Below the pieces are notes generated by a model. The model did not search any database. It worked only from the letters and a program-made list of their open reading frames with translations, and was not told the DNA's origin. From CAYRTV01 sp964505785 (lineage in GTDB: Bacteria > Acidobacteriota > Aminicenantia > Aminicenantales > Aminicenantaceae): a DNA stretch of 64,000 nucleotides. The position numbers were made by a program, and so were the translations under genes. Position 1 is the stretch's first letter. Each line of letters starts with the position of its first letter. The stretch is taken from positions 28,053 to 92,052 of the forward strand of contig CAZDJZ010000011.1 of NCBI GenBank assembly GCA_964505785.1, read 5' to 3'. This document shows positions 9,223 through 17,329 of the stretch, piece after piece.

Positions 9223-9994
9223 TATCGGTTCAACCCAACTGCTCCTGGGATATATTCTGCTTATTATTCCCATTGCCGTCTTTCTTTTTTACCGTATCCG
9301 GGTATTAAAAGAATTTGCTGTTTCAACCCTGCGCATGACGATCCAGCTGCTGCTGGTGGGTTTTTACCTTCAGTTTGTCTTTGACCTCAATCTATGGTGG
9401 CTGAACATGCTGTGGCTGATCATCATGCTGGCGGTAGCGGATTTATCCCTTCTCTCTGCGAGCGGCGTCCATCTCCGCCGGTTTCTTCTGCCCGTTTTTG
9501 TTTCGCTTTCAGCCGGTACCAGCGTGCCCTTGATCTATTTTCTTGGAATAATCCTGCAGATACCAAATGTCCTTGATGCCCAGTATTTCATACCTGTCGC
9601 CGGAATGATTATGGGAAACAGCATGCGCGCCAATATTGTCGGAATGCGGTCATTTTACACATCTCTCCATACAGAAGAACCGGCATACCTGTATGCGCTT
9701 TCTCAAGGCGCCTCCTTAAAAGAAGCAATACTCCCTTATTTCAGAAACGCTTTCCAGGCCGCGGTCTCCCCCACCCTCGCAACCATGGCCACAGTCGGAA
9801 TTGTTTCCCTTCCCGGAATGATGACAGGTATTATTTTAGGTGGAACAAACCCCATGGTCGCCATTAAATATCAAATCGCGATTATGATCGCTATTTTCAC
9901 GGGAACGGCCATATCCGTTTTCCTGGGAATCCGGCTGACCATGAATCGAAGTTTCAATGCATTCGGTATCCTGGATAAATCAATTTTGCGTTGA
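9203..9994 (+). CDS. FetB/YbbM-family ABC permease (UPF0014)
   Basis: Integral membrane partner of the preceding ATPase, 263 aa with about seven hydrophobic segments. Characteristic segments are STLRMTIQLLLVGFYLQFVF, IPVAGMIMGNSM and MATVGIVSLPGMMTGIILGG, which are typical of UPF0014/YbbM proteins. AAGGAAAAG precedes the ATG, which lies inside the end of the ATPase gene. In E. coli the homologous FetAB exports iron under oxidative stress; the same role here is only inferred. Confidence 0.87.
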   Translation: MESTAVDIGSTQLLLGYILLIIPIAVFLFYRIRVLKEFAVSTLRMTIQLLLVGFYLQFVFDLNLWWLNMLWLIIMLAVADLSLLSASGVHLRRFLLPVFVSLSAGTSVPLIYFLGIILQIPNVLDAQYFIPVAGMIMGNSMRANIVGMRSFYTSLHTEEPAYLYALSQGASLKEAILPYFRNAFQAAVSPTLATMATVGIVSLPGMMTGIILGGTNPMVAIKYQIAIMIAIFTGTAISVFLGIRLTMNRSFNAFGILDKSILR

Positions 9995-10027
9995 TTTTTT
10001 CATTTCAAATACTTACACTGTCGCTCT

Positions 10028-11365
10028 ATGTCAAAAACAAAAAGTGAACTGAGCTTAAAAAAAATATTCATTTTCTGGGCGCCGCTGGCCGCGACATGGA
10101 TGATGATGGCCACGGAAGGACCGTTTTTAGCCGCTGTCATAGCCCGGCTGGCAGACCCGAAATTCAATCTGGCTGCCTACGGGGTGGCTTTTTCTCTTGC
10201 GGTTTTGATTGAATCTCCCGTCATTATGATCATGAGCGCGTCCACGGCTCTTGTTAAAAACCGGGATTCATATTTTAAACTCAGAAATTTTACTTTCATC
10301 CTAAACGGCGCCGTCACCCTTGTCATGCTCTTCATCCTCATCCCCCCTGTCTTTGATGGAATCACTTTATCCGTCATGAAATTAAACCCGGAGGTGGCGG
10401 AATTAACCCAACGCGCCTGTATCCTTTTCATTCCCTGGCCCGCGGCCATTGGATACCGGCGTTTCTACCAGGGAATACTGGTCCGAAGCAATATGACCAG
10501 ACGGGTGGCTTACGGCACGGTGATACGTCTCGGCACTATGGCGGTTTCCGCCCTTATATGCTATCTTTTCACTTCTATTCCCGGTGCTATGGTCGGGACT
10601 CTGGCCTTATCCGCCGGCGTGACCGCAGAAGCAGCAGCCAGCCGAATCATGGCGCATTCGGCTACCAAAAGAGTTCTCCTCTCCACCTCCAGCTCCGGCA
10701 GGGAATTGAATTACAGGTACATCGCCCGTTTTTATTATCCTTTGGCCCTGACTTCCATCTTAAGTTTGGGAATCCACCCGATGGTCACTTTTTTCATGGG
10801 GCAAAGCCGGATGCCTTTGGAATCCTTAGCGGTTCTTCCGGTCGTTAACTCATTGATTTTTGTTTTCCGCAGCCTTGGCCTTTCCTTTCAGGAGGTGAGC
10901 ATTGCACTTCTTGGGGAAAACAAGGAGGGATACCCTTGCCTCAAAAAATTCGCCACCATCCTCGGAATCACAGCCAGCGGCGGCCTGGTACTTATCGGTT
11001 TTTCCCCCCTGGCCCTGGTTTGGTTTCATAACATCTCCGGACTAACCATGGAGCTGACCAAATTCTCCCTGGCCCCCGCCCGAATACTCAGCCTTCTTCC
11101 CGGTTTATCCGTCCTGCTCTCTTTTCAAAGATCGATCATGGTCAACCATGAAACCACGAAACATATAACTATCGCCACGGCGATCGAAATAATCTCTATA
11201 TTTTCATTGCTGATGATCTTTATCAGCGGATTTTACTTAATTGGGGCTATTGCGGCAGCTATTGCTCTTTCCTCCGGACGGCTTCTCGCCAATATATATT
11301 TGCTTTTCCCATGCGCCCGGGCACTGAAAAACCGCCCGTCTCCAGGTCTGACGGAGTCTATCTAA
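10028..11365 (+). CDS. MATE-like (MOP superfamily) membrane transporter, possibly ANKH-related
   Basis: A 445-aa polytopic protein with about twelve hydrophobic stretches. The layout (PLAATWMMMATEGPFLAAVIAR at the start, then a second half beginning YYPLALTSILSLGIHPMVTFFMG) resembles the bacterial relatives of the progressive ankylosis protein within the MATE/MOP clan. The substrate is unknown. It follows the FetAB-like pair by 33 bp on the same strand without an obvious ribosome-binding site, so it may be read from the same transcript. Multidrug or small-anion export are both possible. Confidence 0.6.
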   Translation: MSKTKSELSLKKIFIFWAPLAATWMMMATEGPFLAAVIARLADPKFNLAAYGVAFSLAVLIESPVIMIMSASTALVKNRDSYFKLRNFTFILNGAVTLVMLFILIPPVFDGITLSVMKLNPEVAELTQRACILFIPWPAAIGYRRFYQGILVRSNMTRRVAYGTVIRLGTMAVSALICYLFTSIPGAMVGTLALSAGVTAEAAASRIMAHSATKRVLLSTSSSGRELNYRYIARFYYPLALTSILSLGIHPMVTFFMGQSRMPLESLAVLPVVNSLIFVFRSLGLSFQEVSIALLGENKEGYPCLKKFATILGITASGGLVLIGFSPLALVWFHNISGLTMELTKFSLAPARILSLLPGLSVLLSFQRSIMVNHETTKHITIATAIEIISIFSLLMIFISGFYLIGAIAAAIALSSGRLLANIYLLFPCARALKNRPSPGLTESI

Positions 11366-11574
11366 GTCCATCTATGTCTGTCTAGGTCTACCTAAGTCTA
11401 TTCTGTCTGTTCAGTCGGCTCGCTTCGTTCAGGATGACAGCTTCGCTGTCATTTTTCACTCTTTACTCTTCACCAATTCAATATTTATAAATGTATCTAA
11501 GTGCTTTTTTTTCATAAGGTTAACAGGCCTCGCTTCAGATTTGAGATTTGAGATTTGAGTTTTGAGTTTTGAGA
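11366..11574. repeat. short-word repeat tract (GTCTA, TTTTCAC and GATTTGA words)
   Basis: No gene is visible. The first part (11356-11415) is a string of near-copies of a 7-9-nt word (CTAAGTC, CTATGTC, CTAGGTC). On the minus strand it carries the same ordered words found at 37975-38045. An element B end (GGATGACAG) follows, then TTTTTCACTCTTTACTC. Just before the thiF stop codon there is a tandem array of GATTTGA and GTTTTGA units at 11537-11574. Confidence 0.6.
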
Positions 11575-12420
11575 TCAGTCCGTAATCTCCGGCAGGCGCT
11601 GGACGGCTTTCTGGGGATCAAGCAGCAGTTCCACGGCCAGATTAGCCTGATGATGGGCAGCTATGCCGACCCTGGGTGCCATGAGTCCCATTCCCGGGCC
11701 GGCGGATGTATGCAGATCTCCGACAACAAAAAGCCGGCTTCCCATTTGCCGTGTCAATATCCGGTTGGAATCTCCAATCCCGGCCACTCCTGAGGCAGCG
11801 ATACAGTAGGCATCCGGCAGAAAATCATTGACCGCTTCCATCAACAGAATCTTAGCTTCAGGGTCATCTAAACACTCCACAATCACCTGGGCGCCTGAAA
11901 AAACTTTCTGAATGTTCCCTCTAACCAACTTTATTTTTTGGCCTTCAAATCGTGTTAAAGGAGTTATCTGTGCTATGATTTCCTTCATAGCATCCGTTTT
12001 GGCCCGGCCGATATGGCTGATGCTGTACTGCTGCCGGTTCAGGTTGGAGGGCTCAACCACATCAAAGTCCGCCCCTATTAATATTCCGATTCCCATACGG
12101 GCAAGGGCGATGGCAACCGATGAACCCAGACCTCCAAGTCCGGCTATTCCCACAACCGCTTCTTTCATTTTCTTGTGGACACCGGGCGTGTGGCGTGCTG
12201 TCATTAAGGCCTCCAGTTCTCCGGCTTTTGGGGTTTCTCCCCGGCGAATCAGGACAACACAATCCCCTTCAGTCAACTCTTCGTGAGGATAACATGGAAA
12301 TCCATTTTTTATGCAAACATCCGCATCCGGCTTAACCTGTTTCAGGATGTCACCTATCCTGGTACCGGAACGGACCTCTGCCGGGATTTCATTCACATGG
12401 ATTTGAATTTTTTTTTTCAT
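11575..12420 (-). CDS. ThiS-like domain fused to ThiF adenylyltransferase
   Basis: About residues 1-70 form a ThiS/MoaD-like beta-grasp domain (IQIHVNEIPAEVRSGTRIGD). From about 85 onward there is an E1-like ThiF domain of the shorter family 2. The ATP loop is GLGGLGSSVAIALARMG, followed by the Arg finger in NLNRQQY and the ECLDD segment. The ubiquitin-like part has no C-terminal Gly-Gly (it runs VLIRRGETP into the ThiF part), so it cannot be the sulfur carrier itself and is more likely structural or regulatory. ThiF activates the ThiS carboxylate for thiazole synthesis. GGAG is placed 4 nt before the ATG. No thiS, thiG or thiH lies nearby; thiE is about 10 kb away. Confidence 0.83.
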   Translation of the reverse strand: MKKKIQIHVNEIPAEVRSGTRIGDILKQVKPDADVCIKNGFPCYPHEELTEGDCVVLIRRGETPKAGELEALMTARHTPGVHKKMKEAVVGIAGLGGLGSSVAIALARMGIGILIGADFDVVEPSNLNRQQYSISHIGRAKTDAMKEIIAQITPLTRFEGQKIKLVRGNIQKVFSGAQVIVECLDDPEAKILLMEAVNDFLPDAYCIAASGVAGIGDSNRILTRQMGSRLFVVGDLHTSAGPGMGLMAPRVGIAAHHQANLAVELLLDPQKAVQRLPEITD

Positions 12421-12598
12421 TTACTCCTTCATCCTGCTTAGGAGTAAGAGTGAAGAGAAAAACCAATTTGTTACAGCGTATAATAGAAGCGGCAAACCTC
12501 ACTCAATCCATTCACCACTCACCATTCACCATTAACGTATTTAAGCGGTTTTCGGAGAAATTAAAATAAATAGCCGCAAAGAATACTTTCCAACCAGA

Positions 12599-13216
12599 TT
12601 ATATAACGCGGACAATGATCCATATAAAAAGAACGGCAGCCGCGGTTCCGGCATAAACCCAGCGGGATTTATGAGCCGTCACACTTTCGCCGGCCATGCC
12701 GATACGAAATCCTGCGGGAACCAGAAAGAGGGAAATAAATGCCGCGATGCTGCCGCTGAAAAAGATATGGTTGAGAACTTTAGTGATGCCGCCTTCCACC
12801 CAAAATTCATAACGAATCACATAGGTAATGAGAATCGCGAACAAGGAATATCCGGCGTATGCTCCGGCTGCGCCGGTTAAAGCCGCGGGAACAATCCGGG
12901 AGGTCTTCTTTTTCAAAAGCAAACTGGCGAATATATCAAAGGCGACGCCAAGAGCGAAAATTCCCAAAAGATGACAAATAAAAGGAGCCGCGTTAATCAG
13001 CTTAAACAGGGCAGCGATGCCTCCGATGACCGTCGATGAACCGGGTTTGTTGACCAGCCCCCGTGCAATTGCCAGGATAAAAAGCGCCCATACGGAAAGA
13101 AATATTGATGAATGGGGAACATCCATGGCATACAGAGAACCACCGCCGGCAACCTCACTGATTCCCCAGAGGGAACCAAAAAACAGTATCCAAGCCCAAT
13201 TTTTCATATTTTTCAT
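12599..13216 (-). CDS. conserved hypothetical membrane protein
   Basis: A 205-aa protein with five or six hydrophobic segments, starting MKNMKNWAWILFFGSLWGISEVAGG with a strong AAAGGAGATCG site upstream. The tandem small-residue helices and the GISEVAGG motif in the first helix are reminiscent of small substrate-binding membrane subunits, but I do not recognise the family with confidence. It stands alone between thiF and tRNA-Ser(CGA), with 178 bp of short-word repeats (ATTCACC units) on its downstream side. The function is unknown. Confidence 0.65.
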   Translation of the reverse strand: MKNMKNWAWILFFGSLWGISEVAGGGSLYAMDVPHSSIFLSVWALFILAIARGLVNKPGSSTVIGGIAALFKLINAAPFICHLLGIFALGVAFDIFASLLLKKKTSRIVPAALTGAAGAYAGYSLFAILITYVIRYEFWVEGGITKVLNHIFFSGSIAAFISLFLVPAGFRIGMAGESVTAHKSRWVYAGTAAAVLFIWIIVRVI

Positions 13217-13314
13217 AACGATCTCCTTTTTTTATCCTGAATTACCAGGCCGTTTTTTCACATTTACCCTTCTTTTATACCAAATAATTTTCCAAATTAC
13301 AAAGTGAACCTTAA

Positions 13315-13406
13315 TGGCGGAGAGGGTGGGATTCGAACCCACGATTCTGCGCAAGCAGAATAGCGGTTTTCGAGACCGCCGCCTTAAACCACTCGGCCAC
13401 CTCTCC
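13315..13406 (-). tRNA. tRNA-Ser(CGA)
   Basis: Class II tRNA read on the minus strand: acceptor GGAGAGG/CCTCTCC, anticodon loop CTCGAAA (CGA) closed by GCGGT/ACCGC, a long variable arm (ATTCTGC/GCAGAAT) and the T-loop GGTTCGAATCC. The CCA end is encoded at 13315-13317. Confidence 0.97.
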
Positions 13407-13410
13407 ACTC

Positions 13411-13562
13411 TGTGTCATCACGAAGCGGCGTAAGGATCTTATGCGGCCTCGCGGAGGAGAGACGGAACCGATTCCTTCGGCGAAGCCATCTAAGATCCCC
13501 ACGGCCGCTAATGCGGCCTGGAGAAGACATGTATATGCTGCCGCAGGCCTCAGGATGACAGC
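13411..13562. repeat. element B copy
   Basis: Starts GTGTCATCACGAAGCGG, contains AAGGATCTTATGCGGC and CATCTAAGATCCCCAC as inverted internal words, and ends CCTCAGGATGAC. The plus-strand half is slightly longer than in other copies. It lies immediately upstream of the serine tRNA. Confidence 0.65.
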
Positions 13563-13591
13563 AATCCAGCCCGTGAATAATCAGATTCAAA

Positions 13592-14035
13592 TCAGCGTTT
13601 TTGTAAAAAAAAATCTTTCAAGAGTATACCGCATTCTGCGGCGAGAATTCCAGACCTAATTTCCGGAATATGATTAGTTTTTTCAAATGGAAAGCGGAAA
13701 ACCGACTGGATACCGCCTCCTTTTGGGTCCGAAGCTCCGTAAATCAAACACTTGATTCGGGCATGAACCAGTGCTCCCGCACACATAATGCAAGGCTCAA
13801 TAGTAACATATAAATCACATCCCGTCAGGCGATGATTCCCTGTTTTCCGGCCGGCGGCACGCATGGCTCGTATTTCTGCATGCGCCGACGGATCATTTAA
13901 AGTGATATTTGAATTAAATCCGGCGCCGATTATGACTCCGTCATGCACAACAACCGCACCAATGGGCACTTCTCCCTGCTCCTTTGCCTTTACTGCTTCC
14001 GCCAGAGCGGCCCGCATAAAATATTTATCGTGCAT
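13592..14035 (-). CDS. tadA: tRNA-specific adenosine deaminase
   Basis: Deaminates A34 to inosine in the tRNA-Arg(ACG) wobble position. The zinc-dependent cytidine-deaminase-fold motifs are complete: H52 and the catalytic E54 in HAEIRAM, and C82/C85 in PCIMCAGAL. The length of 147 aa is normal for TadA. The ribosome-binding site is weak. The reading frame ends within an AT-rich stretch beside a fragment of element A (CCCGTGAATAATCAG). Confidence 0.94.
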   Translation of the reverse strand: MHDKYFMRAALAEAVKAKEQGEVPIGAVVVHDGVIIGAGFNSNITLNDPSAHAEIRAMRAAGRKTGNHRLTGCDLYVTIEPCIMCAGALVHARIKCLIYGASDPKGGGIQSVFRFPFEKTNHIPEIRSGILAAECGILLKDFFLQKR

Positions 14036-14157
14036 TGATTTTTATTCTACGCAGAATGCCCCCTTCAGGCAAATGCTTTAAAGTCAGAGTGAAAGAGAAA
14101 CGAAGCAGTACAAGACCTTTACGCCGCTGCGTTCCTCAGAATGACGGTTTTGCTGTC

Positions 14158-14190
14158 ACTTTTCACTTTTCACTTTTCACTTTTCACTTA
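14158..14190. repeat. tandem TTTTCAC repeat
   Basis: Four direct copies of the 8-nt unit CACTTTTC lie between tadA and hflK. Similar words (GTGAAAAG, GTAAAAAG) appear in other gaps at 11455, 23115, 30340, 34425-34480 and 46190, so this belongs to a dispersed short-word repeat family. Confidence 0.7.
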
Positions 14191-14237
14191 AAGATGTGTT
14201 ACCATGAGTAAAGTCAAAATTCAGGAAGGAGGTTATC

Positions 14238-15215
14238 ATGTCCAATGATTTTCCCAGTATGGACCTGAAATTGCCGAAAATTAAACCGAAATATATCAAA
14301 ATCGGAATTGCGGTTGTCATTATCGCGGTATTTCTCTTCGGGTCCATCTATCAAATCGAACCTGAAGAAGCAGGTATTATTCTCAGGCTAGGAAAATTCG
14401 TCCGCACGACGGAACCGGGTCTTCATTTCAAGCTCCCACTTGGAATTGAGAAATTAATTAAGGTTCCTGTGCAGCGTCAGTTGAAGATGGAGTTCGGCTT
14501 CCGCACCACCAGCCCGGGAATCAGCTCTGAATTTCAAGTTACGCAGGATTCCCGCAGGGAAGCGATAATATTGACCGGGGACCTGAACGTCGCAGTAGCG
14601 GAATGGATTGTACAATACAGAATCATTGACCCCTATGAGTACCTGTTTAAAGTTCGGGATATCAACAGCACTTTCCGTTATATGAACGAAGCGGTTGTGC
14701 GGCAGATTGTGGGTGATCACTCCGTGGATGAGGTTATCACAATCGGCCGGGCGAAAATCGCCTTGGAATCCAAAGAACTGCTGCAGGAGCTTTGTAATGA
14801 ATACGAAACCGGCATCCAGGTTAATCAGCTGATCTTCCAGGATGTCAATCCTCCCGATCCGGTAAAGCCCTCTTTTAACGAAGTCAATGAATCCCTGCAG
14901 GAAAAAGAACGTAAAATCAACGAAGCCTGGTCGGAATACAACCAGGCCGTCCCTAAAGCCCGGGGTGAAGCCGAACAGACTGTTCAAGCCGCAGAAGGAT
15001 ACGCTACCGCCAGAGTTAACAACGCAGAAGGTGACGCACAGAGATTCAAATCGATTTACCAGGAATACCGGCGGGCTCCGCTTGTAACACGGAAACGGCT
15101 TTATCTGGAAGCATTAAATGAAATTCTCCCTAAAATCCAAAAGAAGATTATTTTTGATGAGAGCCAGAAAAATATCATGCCGCTTCTCAATCTGGGCGAG
15201 GAGGTGAAAAAATGA
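14238..15215 (+). CDS. hflK: FtsH protease modulator HflK
   Basis: SPFH/band-7 membrane protein that, with HflC, forms a large periplasmic assembly around the FtsH protease. One transmembrane helix is visible at about residues 20-38 (IKIGIAVVIIAVFLFGSIYQ). The SPFH domain then begins with EPEEAGIILRLGKFVRTTEPGLHFKLP. A long Ala/Glu-rich helix (about 235-300, AEQTVQAAEGYATARVNNAEGD) follows. The start has a near-perfect AAGGAGGTTATC leader. It overlaps hflC by 4 bp (ATGA), so the two are translationally coupled. It lacks the Gly-rich N-terminal tail of proteobacterial HflK. Confidence 0.93.
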   Translation: MSNDFPSMDLKLPKIKPKYIKIGIAVVIIAVFLFGSIYQIEPEEAGIILRLGKFVRTTEPGLHFKLPLGIEKLIKVPVQRQLKMEFGFRTTSPGISSEFQVTQDSRREAIILTGDLNVAVAEWIVQYRIIDPYEYLFKVRDINSTFRYMNEAVVRQIVGDHSVDEVITIGRAKIALESKELLQELCNEYETGIQVNQLIFQDVNPPDPVKPSFNEVNESLQEKERKINEAWSEYNQAVPKARGEAEQTVQAAEGYATARVNNAEGDAQRFKSIYQEYRRAPLVTRKRLYLEALNEILPKIQKKIIFDESQKNIMPLLNLGEEVKK

Positions 15216-16159
15216 AAAAAGAAACTAAATACGCCATTGCGGGGGTAGCGGTCTTTGCAGTGCTGATAGTTTTGTTGGATGCTCTCTTTATTGTTTCCGA
15301 AACCAACCAGGTGATTATTACTCAGTTCGGCGAACCAATAGGAGGAACCATATCCGAGCCCGGGCTTCACATTAAGGCGCCCTTTATCCATAAATCCAAT
15401 TATTTTGAAAAAAGATGGCTGGAATGGGACGGAGCGTCTAACCAGATCCCGACAAAGGATAAAAAATACATCTGGGTGGATATCTATGCCCGCTGGAGGA
15501 TTGAAGACCCCTTGGTTTACTTTCAAAGAGTCCACGACGAGAGGGGAGCGCAATCGCGCTTGGATGATATCATCGACGGCGAGACCCGCAATATTGTAGC
15601 CAATTACAACTTAATCGAGCTTGTCAGATCGTCCAACCGCGAATTTGAATTATCCGAGGAACTAGTGGCCTTTCTGGAAAGCCGTGAGGAAATTCAGGAA
15701 ATTTCAACCGGCCGGGTAGAAATCTCCCGGATCATTTTGGAAAATTCTTCTAAAATCACCAAAGAATACGGAGTTGAACTGAAAGATGTCAAATTCAAGC
15801 GGATCAATTACGTGGATGAAGTTCAGCAAAAAGTCTTTGACCGGATGATCTCCGAACGTCAAAGAATTGCCGCCCAATACCGTTCTGAAGGCGACGGTAA
15901 AAGCGCAGAAATACGGGGGCAGAAAGAACGGGAACTGGAAAATATAACCTCGGACGCATACCGCCGGGCCCAGGAGATTAAAGGCGAAGCCGATGCAGCC
16001 GCCACTAAAATCTACGCGGAAGCCTACAACCTTGATCCTGAATTCTTCCAATTTATGAGAACACTTGAAACATACCAGACAACCCTCGCAGAACAAACCT
16101 GGCTGCTGCTGAGCACCGATTCGGAATTTCTTAAGTTTCTCAAGCAGACTAACCGGTAA
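15212..16159 (+). CDS. hflC: FtsH protease modulator HflC
   Basis: Partner of HflK. A single N-terminal membrane helix (IAGVAVFAVLIVLLDALFIV) is followed by a band-7 domain (NQVIITQFGEPIGGTISEPGLHIKAPF) and a long alpha-helical region (RRAQEIKGEADAAATKIYAEAY) typical of HflC. The C-terminal FMRTLETYQ segment is also family-specific. It starts in the ATGA overlap with hflK and is preceded by GAGGTG. A strong stem-loop at 16201-16242 probably ends the operon. Confidence 0.93.
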   Translation: MKKETKYAIAGVAVFAVLIVLLDALFIVSETNQVIITQFGEPIGGTISEPGLHIKAPFIHKSNYFEKRWLEWDGASNQIPTKDKKYIWVDIYARWRIEDPLVYFQRVHDERGAQSRLDDIIDGETRNIVANYNLIELVRSSNREFELSEELVAFLESREEIQEISTGRVEISRIILENSSKITKEYGVELKDVKFKRINYVDEVQQKVFDRMISERQRIAAQYRSEGDGKSAEIRGQKERELENITSDAYRRAQEIKGEADAAATKIYAEAYNLDPEFFQFMRTLETYQTTLAEQTWLLLSTDSEFLKFLKQTNR

Positions 16160-16182
16160 ACCTTTACTGACTTATTACTTAG

Positions 16183-16242
16183 CCTGGATTATTCACAGGC
16201 CGGGCTGCCGCTTACATCCTGAGAAGTGAAGCGGTCAGCCCG
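16183..16242. terminator. stem-loop formed by a partial element A, between convergent genes
   Basis: CCTGGATTATTCACAGGC at 16183 is the left end of element A. Directly after it, CGGGCTGCCGCTT (16201-16213) pairs with AAGCGGTCAGCCCG (16229-16242), 13 bp with one bulge and a 15-nt loop. It lies between the convergent ends of hflC and the D-cysteine desulfhydrase gene. There is no long T-run, so efficient intrinsic termination is plausible but not certain. Confidence 0.45.
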
Positions 16243-16253
16243 TTCTGCAGACC

Positions 16254-17327
16254 TTAGGAAGACAGACAGGAGAGGTACTTCATCAGGCCTTGTTTATTTG
16301 GAAACAGGGCCGGAGTCCCTCCAGTGTGCCAAAAAACAATCTTATCCTTGTCTTCAAAATATTCCTTATCAGCTAAATCCAGCAGCCCGGCCATGGCTTT
16401 CCCAGTGTAAGCCGGATCAAGAAAAATACCTTCGCTTTCTGCTGTCAACCGTATGGCGTCCGTCACCGGCTGATCTAAAATACCGTAGCCTTCTCCAATA
16501 TAATCATCATTGATATGAAGATCTTCCCGGGAAATATCGATCTCAAGCTCAAGCGCTGCAAGTGTTGATTGGATTATCCGCCAAATTTCATCTTCATAAT
16601 CCTCAGGCTTCTCAGAAACGCTGATTCCAATGACTTTAGCTTCGGGATACAAAGCTTTTGCGGACAAGGTTAAGCCGGCTTGGGTTCCGCCTGATCCGGC
16701 GGCATGGACAATATAGTCCGGAGTGATGGCATGATTTCTCATCTGTTCCGACAATTCCAGGAAAGCATCAACATAGCCAAGAACTCCCAGCGGCTTTTCC
16801 ATGGACCAACCGGGTGATGATCCTCCGATGGGAACCACGTATGGCTGATAGCCCCAATCCGTGATTTCCCGGACAAGCTCATCCATGATTCCCCGGATTT
16901 CTTCTTCCTGGATGATTTTTCCAGGTTCGGCATCCATAATCCGGACTTGAGCTCCTAAAATATAATCAAGCAGTAAATTACCATCCGGCCCATCAGGATG
17001 ATCACAGGTTTGAAACAGCAGAAGGACCGGCTTTATTCCGAACTTCCGGGCCGCGGCCGCTGTCTGCAGGCACCAATTGGACTGCACACTCGCCCAAGTG
17101 ACGACGGTATCCGCTTTTTTTGCAAGCATGTCCGGCAGGATATATTCCAGTTTGCGTGATTTATTTCCGCCGAAGGCCAGCCCTGTGAGATCGTCCCGTT
17201 TGATAAATATTCCCGGGCCTTTCAGCAGCCGAGATAAATTATTCAAGCGGGCAAAAGGGGTCGGCCGGGATATCAAACGTTCAATAGGAAAGAGCCGGAG
17301 CCGTGTCCGAAGAACGGCTGCGTCCAT
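16254..17327 (-). CDS. D-cysteine desulfhydrase / ACC-deaminase-like PLP enzyme
   Basis: Fold-type II PLP enzyme that would release pyruvate, ammonia and sulfide from D-cysteine (or deaminate ACC). The PLP lysine sits in FGGNKSRKLEY, followed by ASVQSNWCLQTAAAARKFG and the glycine-rich phosphate loop AAGSGGTQAGL. The C-terminal HTGGTPALF motif is also typical. The start at 17327 (MDAAVLRTR) has GGAG at a good distance; an in-frame upstream start would overlap the WD40 gene. It begins 2 bp after that gene's stop, so the two are translationally coupled. Desulfhydrase versus deaminase activity cannot be separated here. Confidence 0.86.
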   Translation of the reverse strand: MDAAVLRTRLRLFPIERLISRPTPFARLNNLSRLLKGPGIFIKRDDLTGLAFGGNKSRKLEYILPDMLAKKADTVVTWASVQSNWCLQTAAAARKFGIKPVLLLFQTCDHPDGPDGNLLLDYILGAQVRIMDAEPGKIIQEEEIRGIMDELVREITDWGYQPYVVPIGGSSPGWSMEKPLGVLGYVDAFLELSEQMRNHAITPDYIVHAAGSGGTQAGLTLSAKALYPEAKVIGISVSEKPEDYEDEIWRIIQSTLAALELEIDISREDLHINDDYIGEGYGILDQPVTDAIRLTAESEGIFLDPAYTGKAMAGLLDLADKEYFEDKDKIVFWHTGGTPALFPNKQGLMKYLSCLSS

Positions 17328-17329
17328 GG

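Noticed and set aside
14158..14190. Replication-origin-like iterons
   Set aside because: The 8-nt TTTTCAC units recur in many gaps, and there is no dnaA, no DnaA box cluster and no GC-skew evidence available here.
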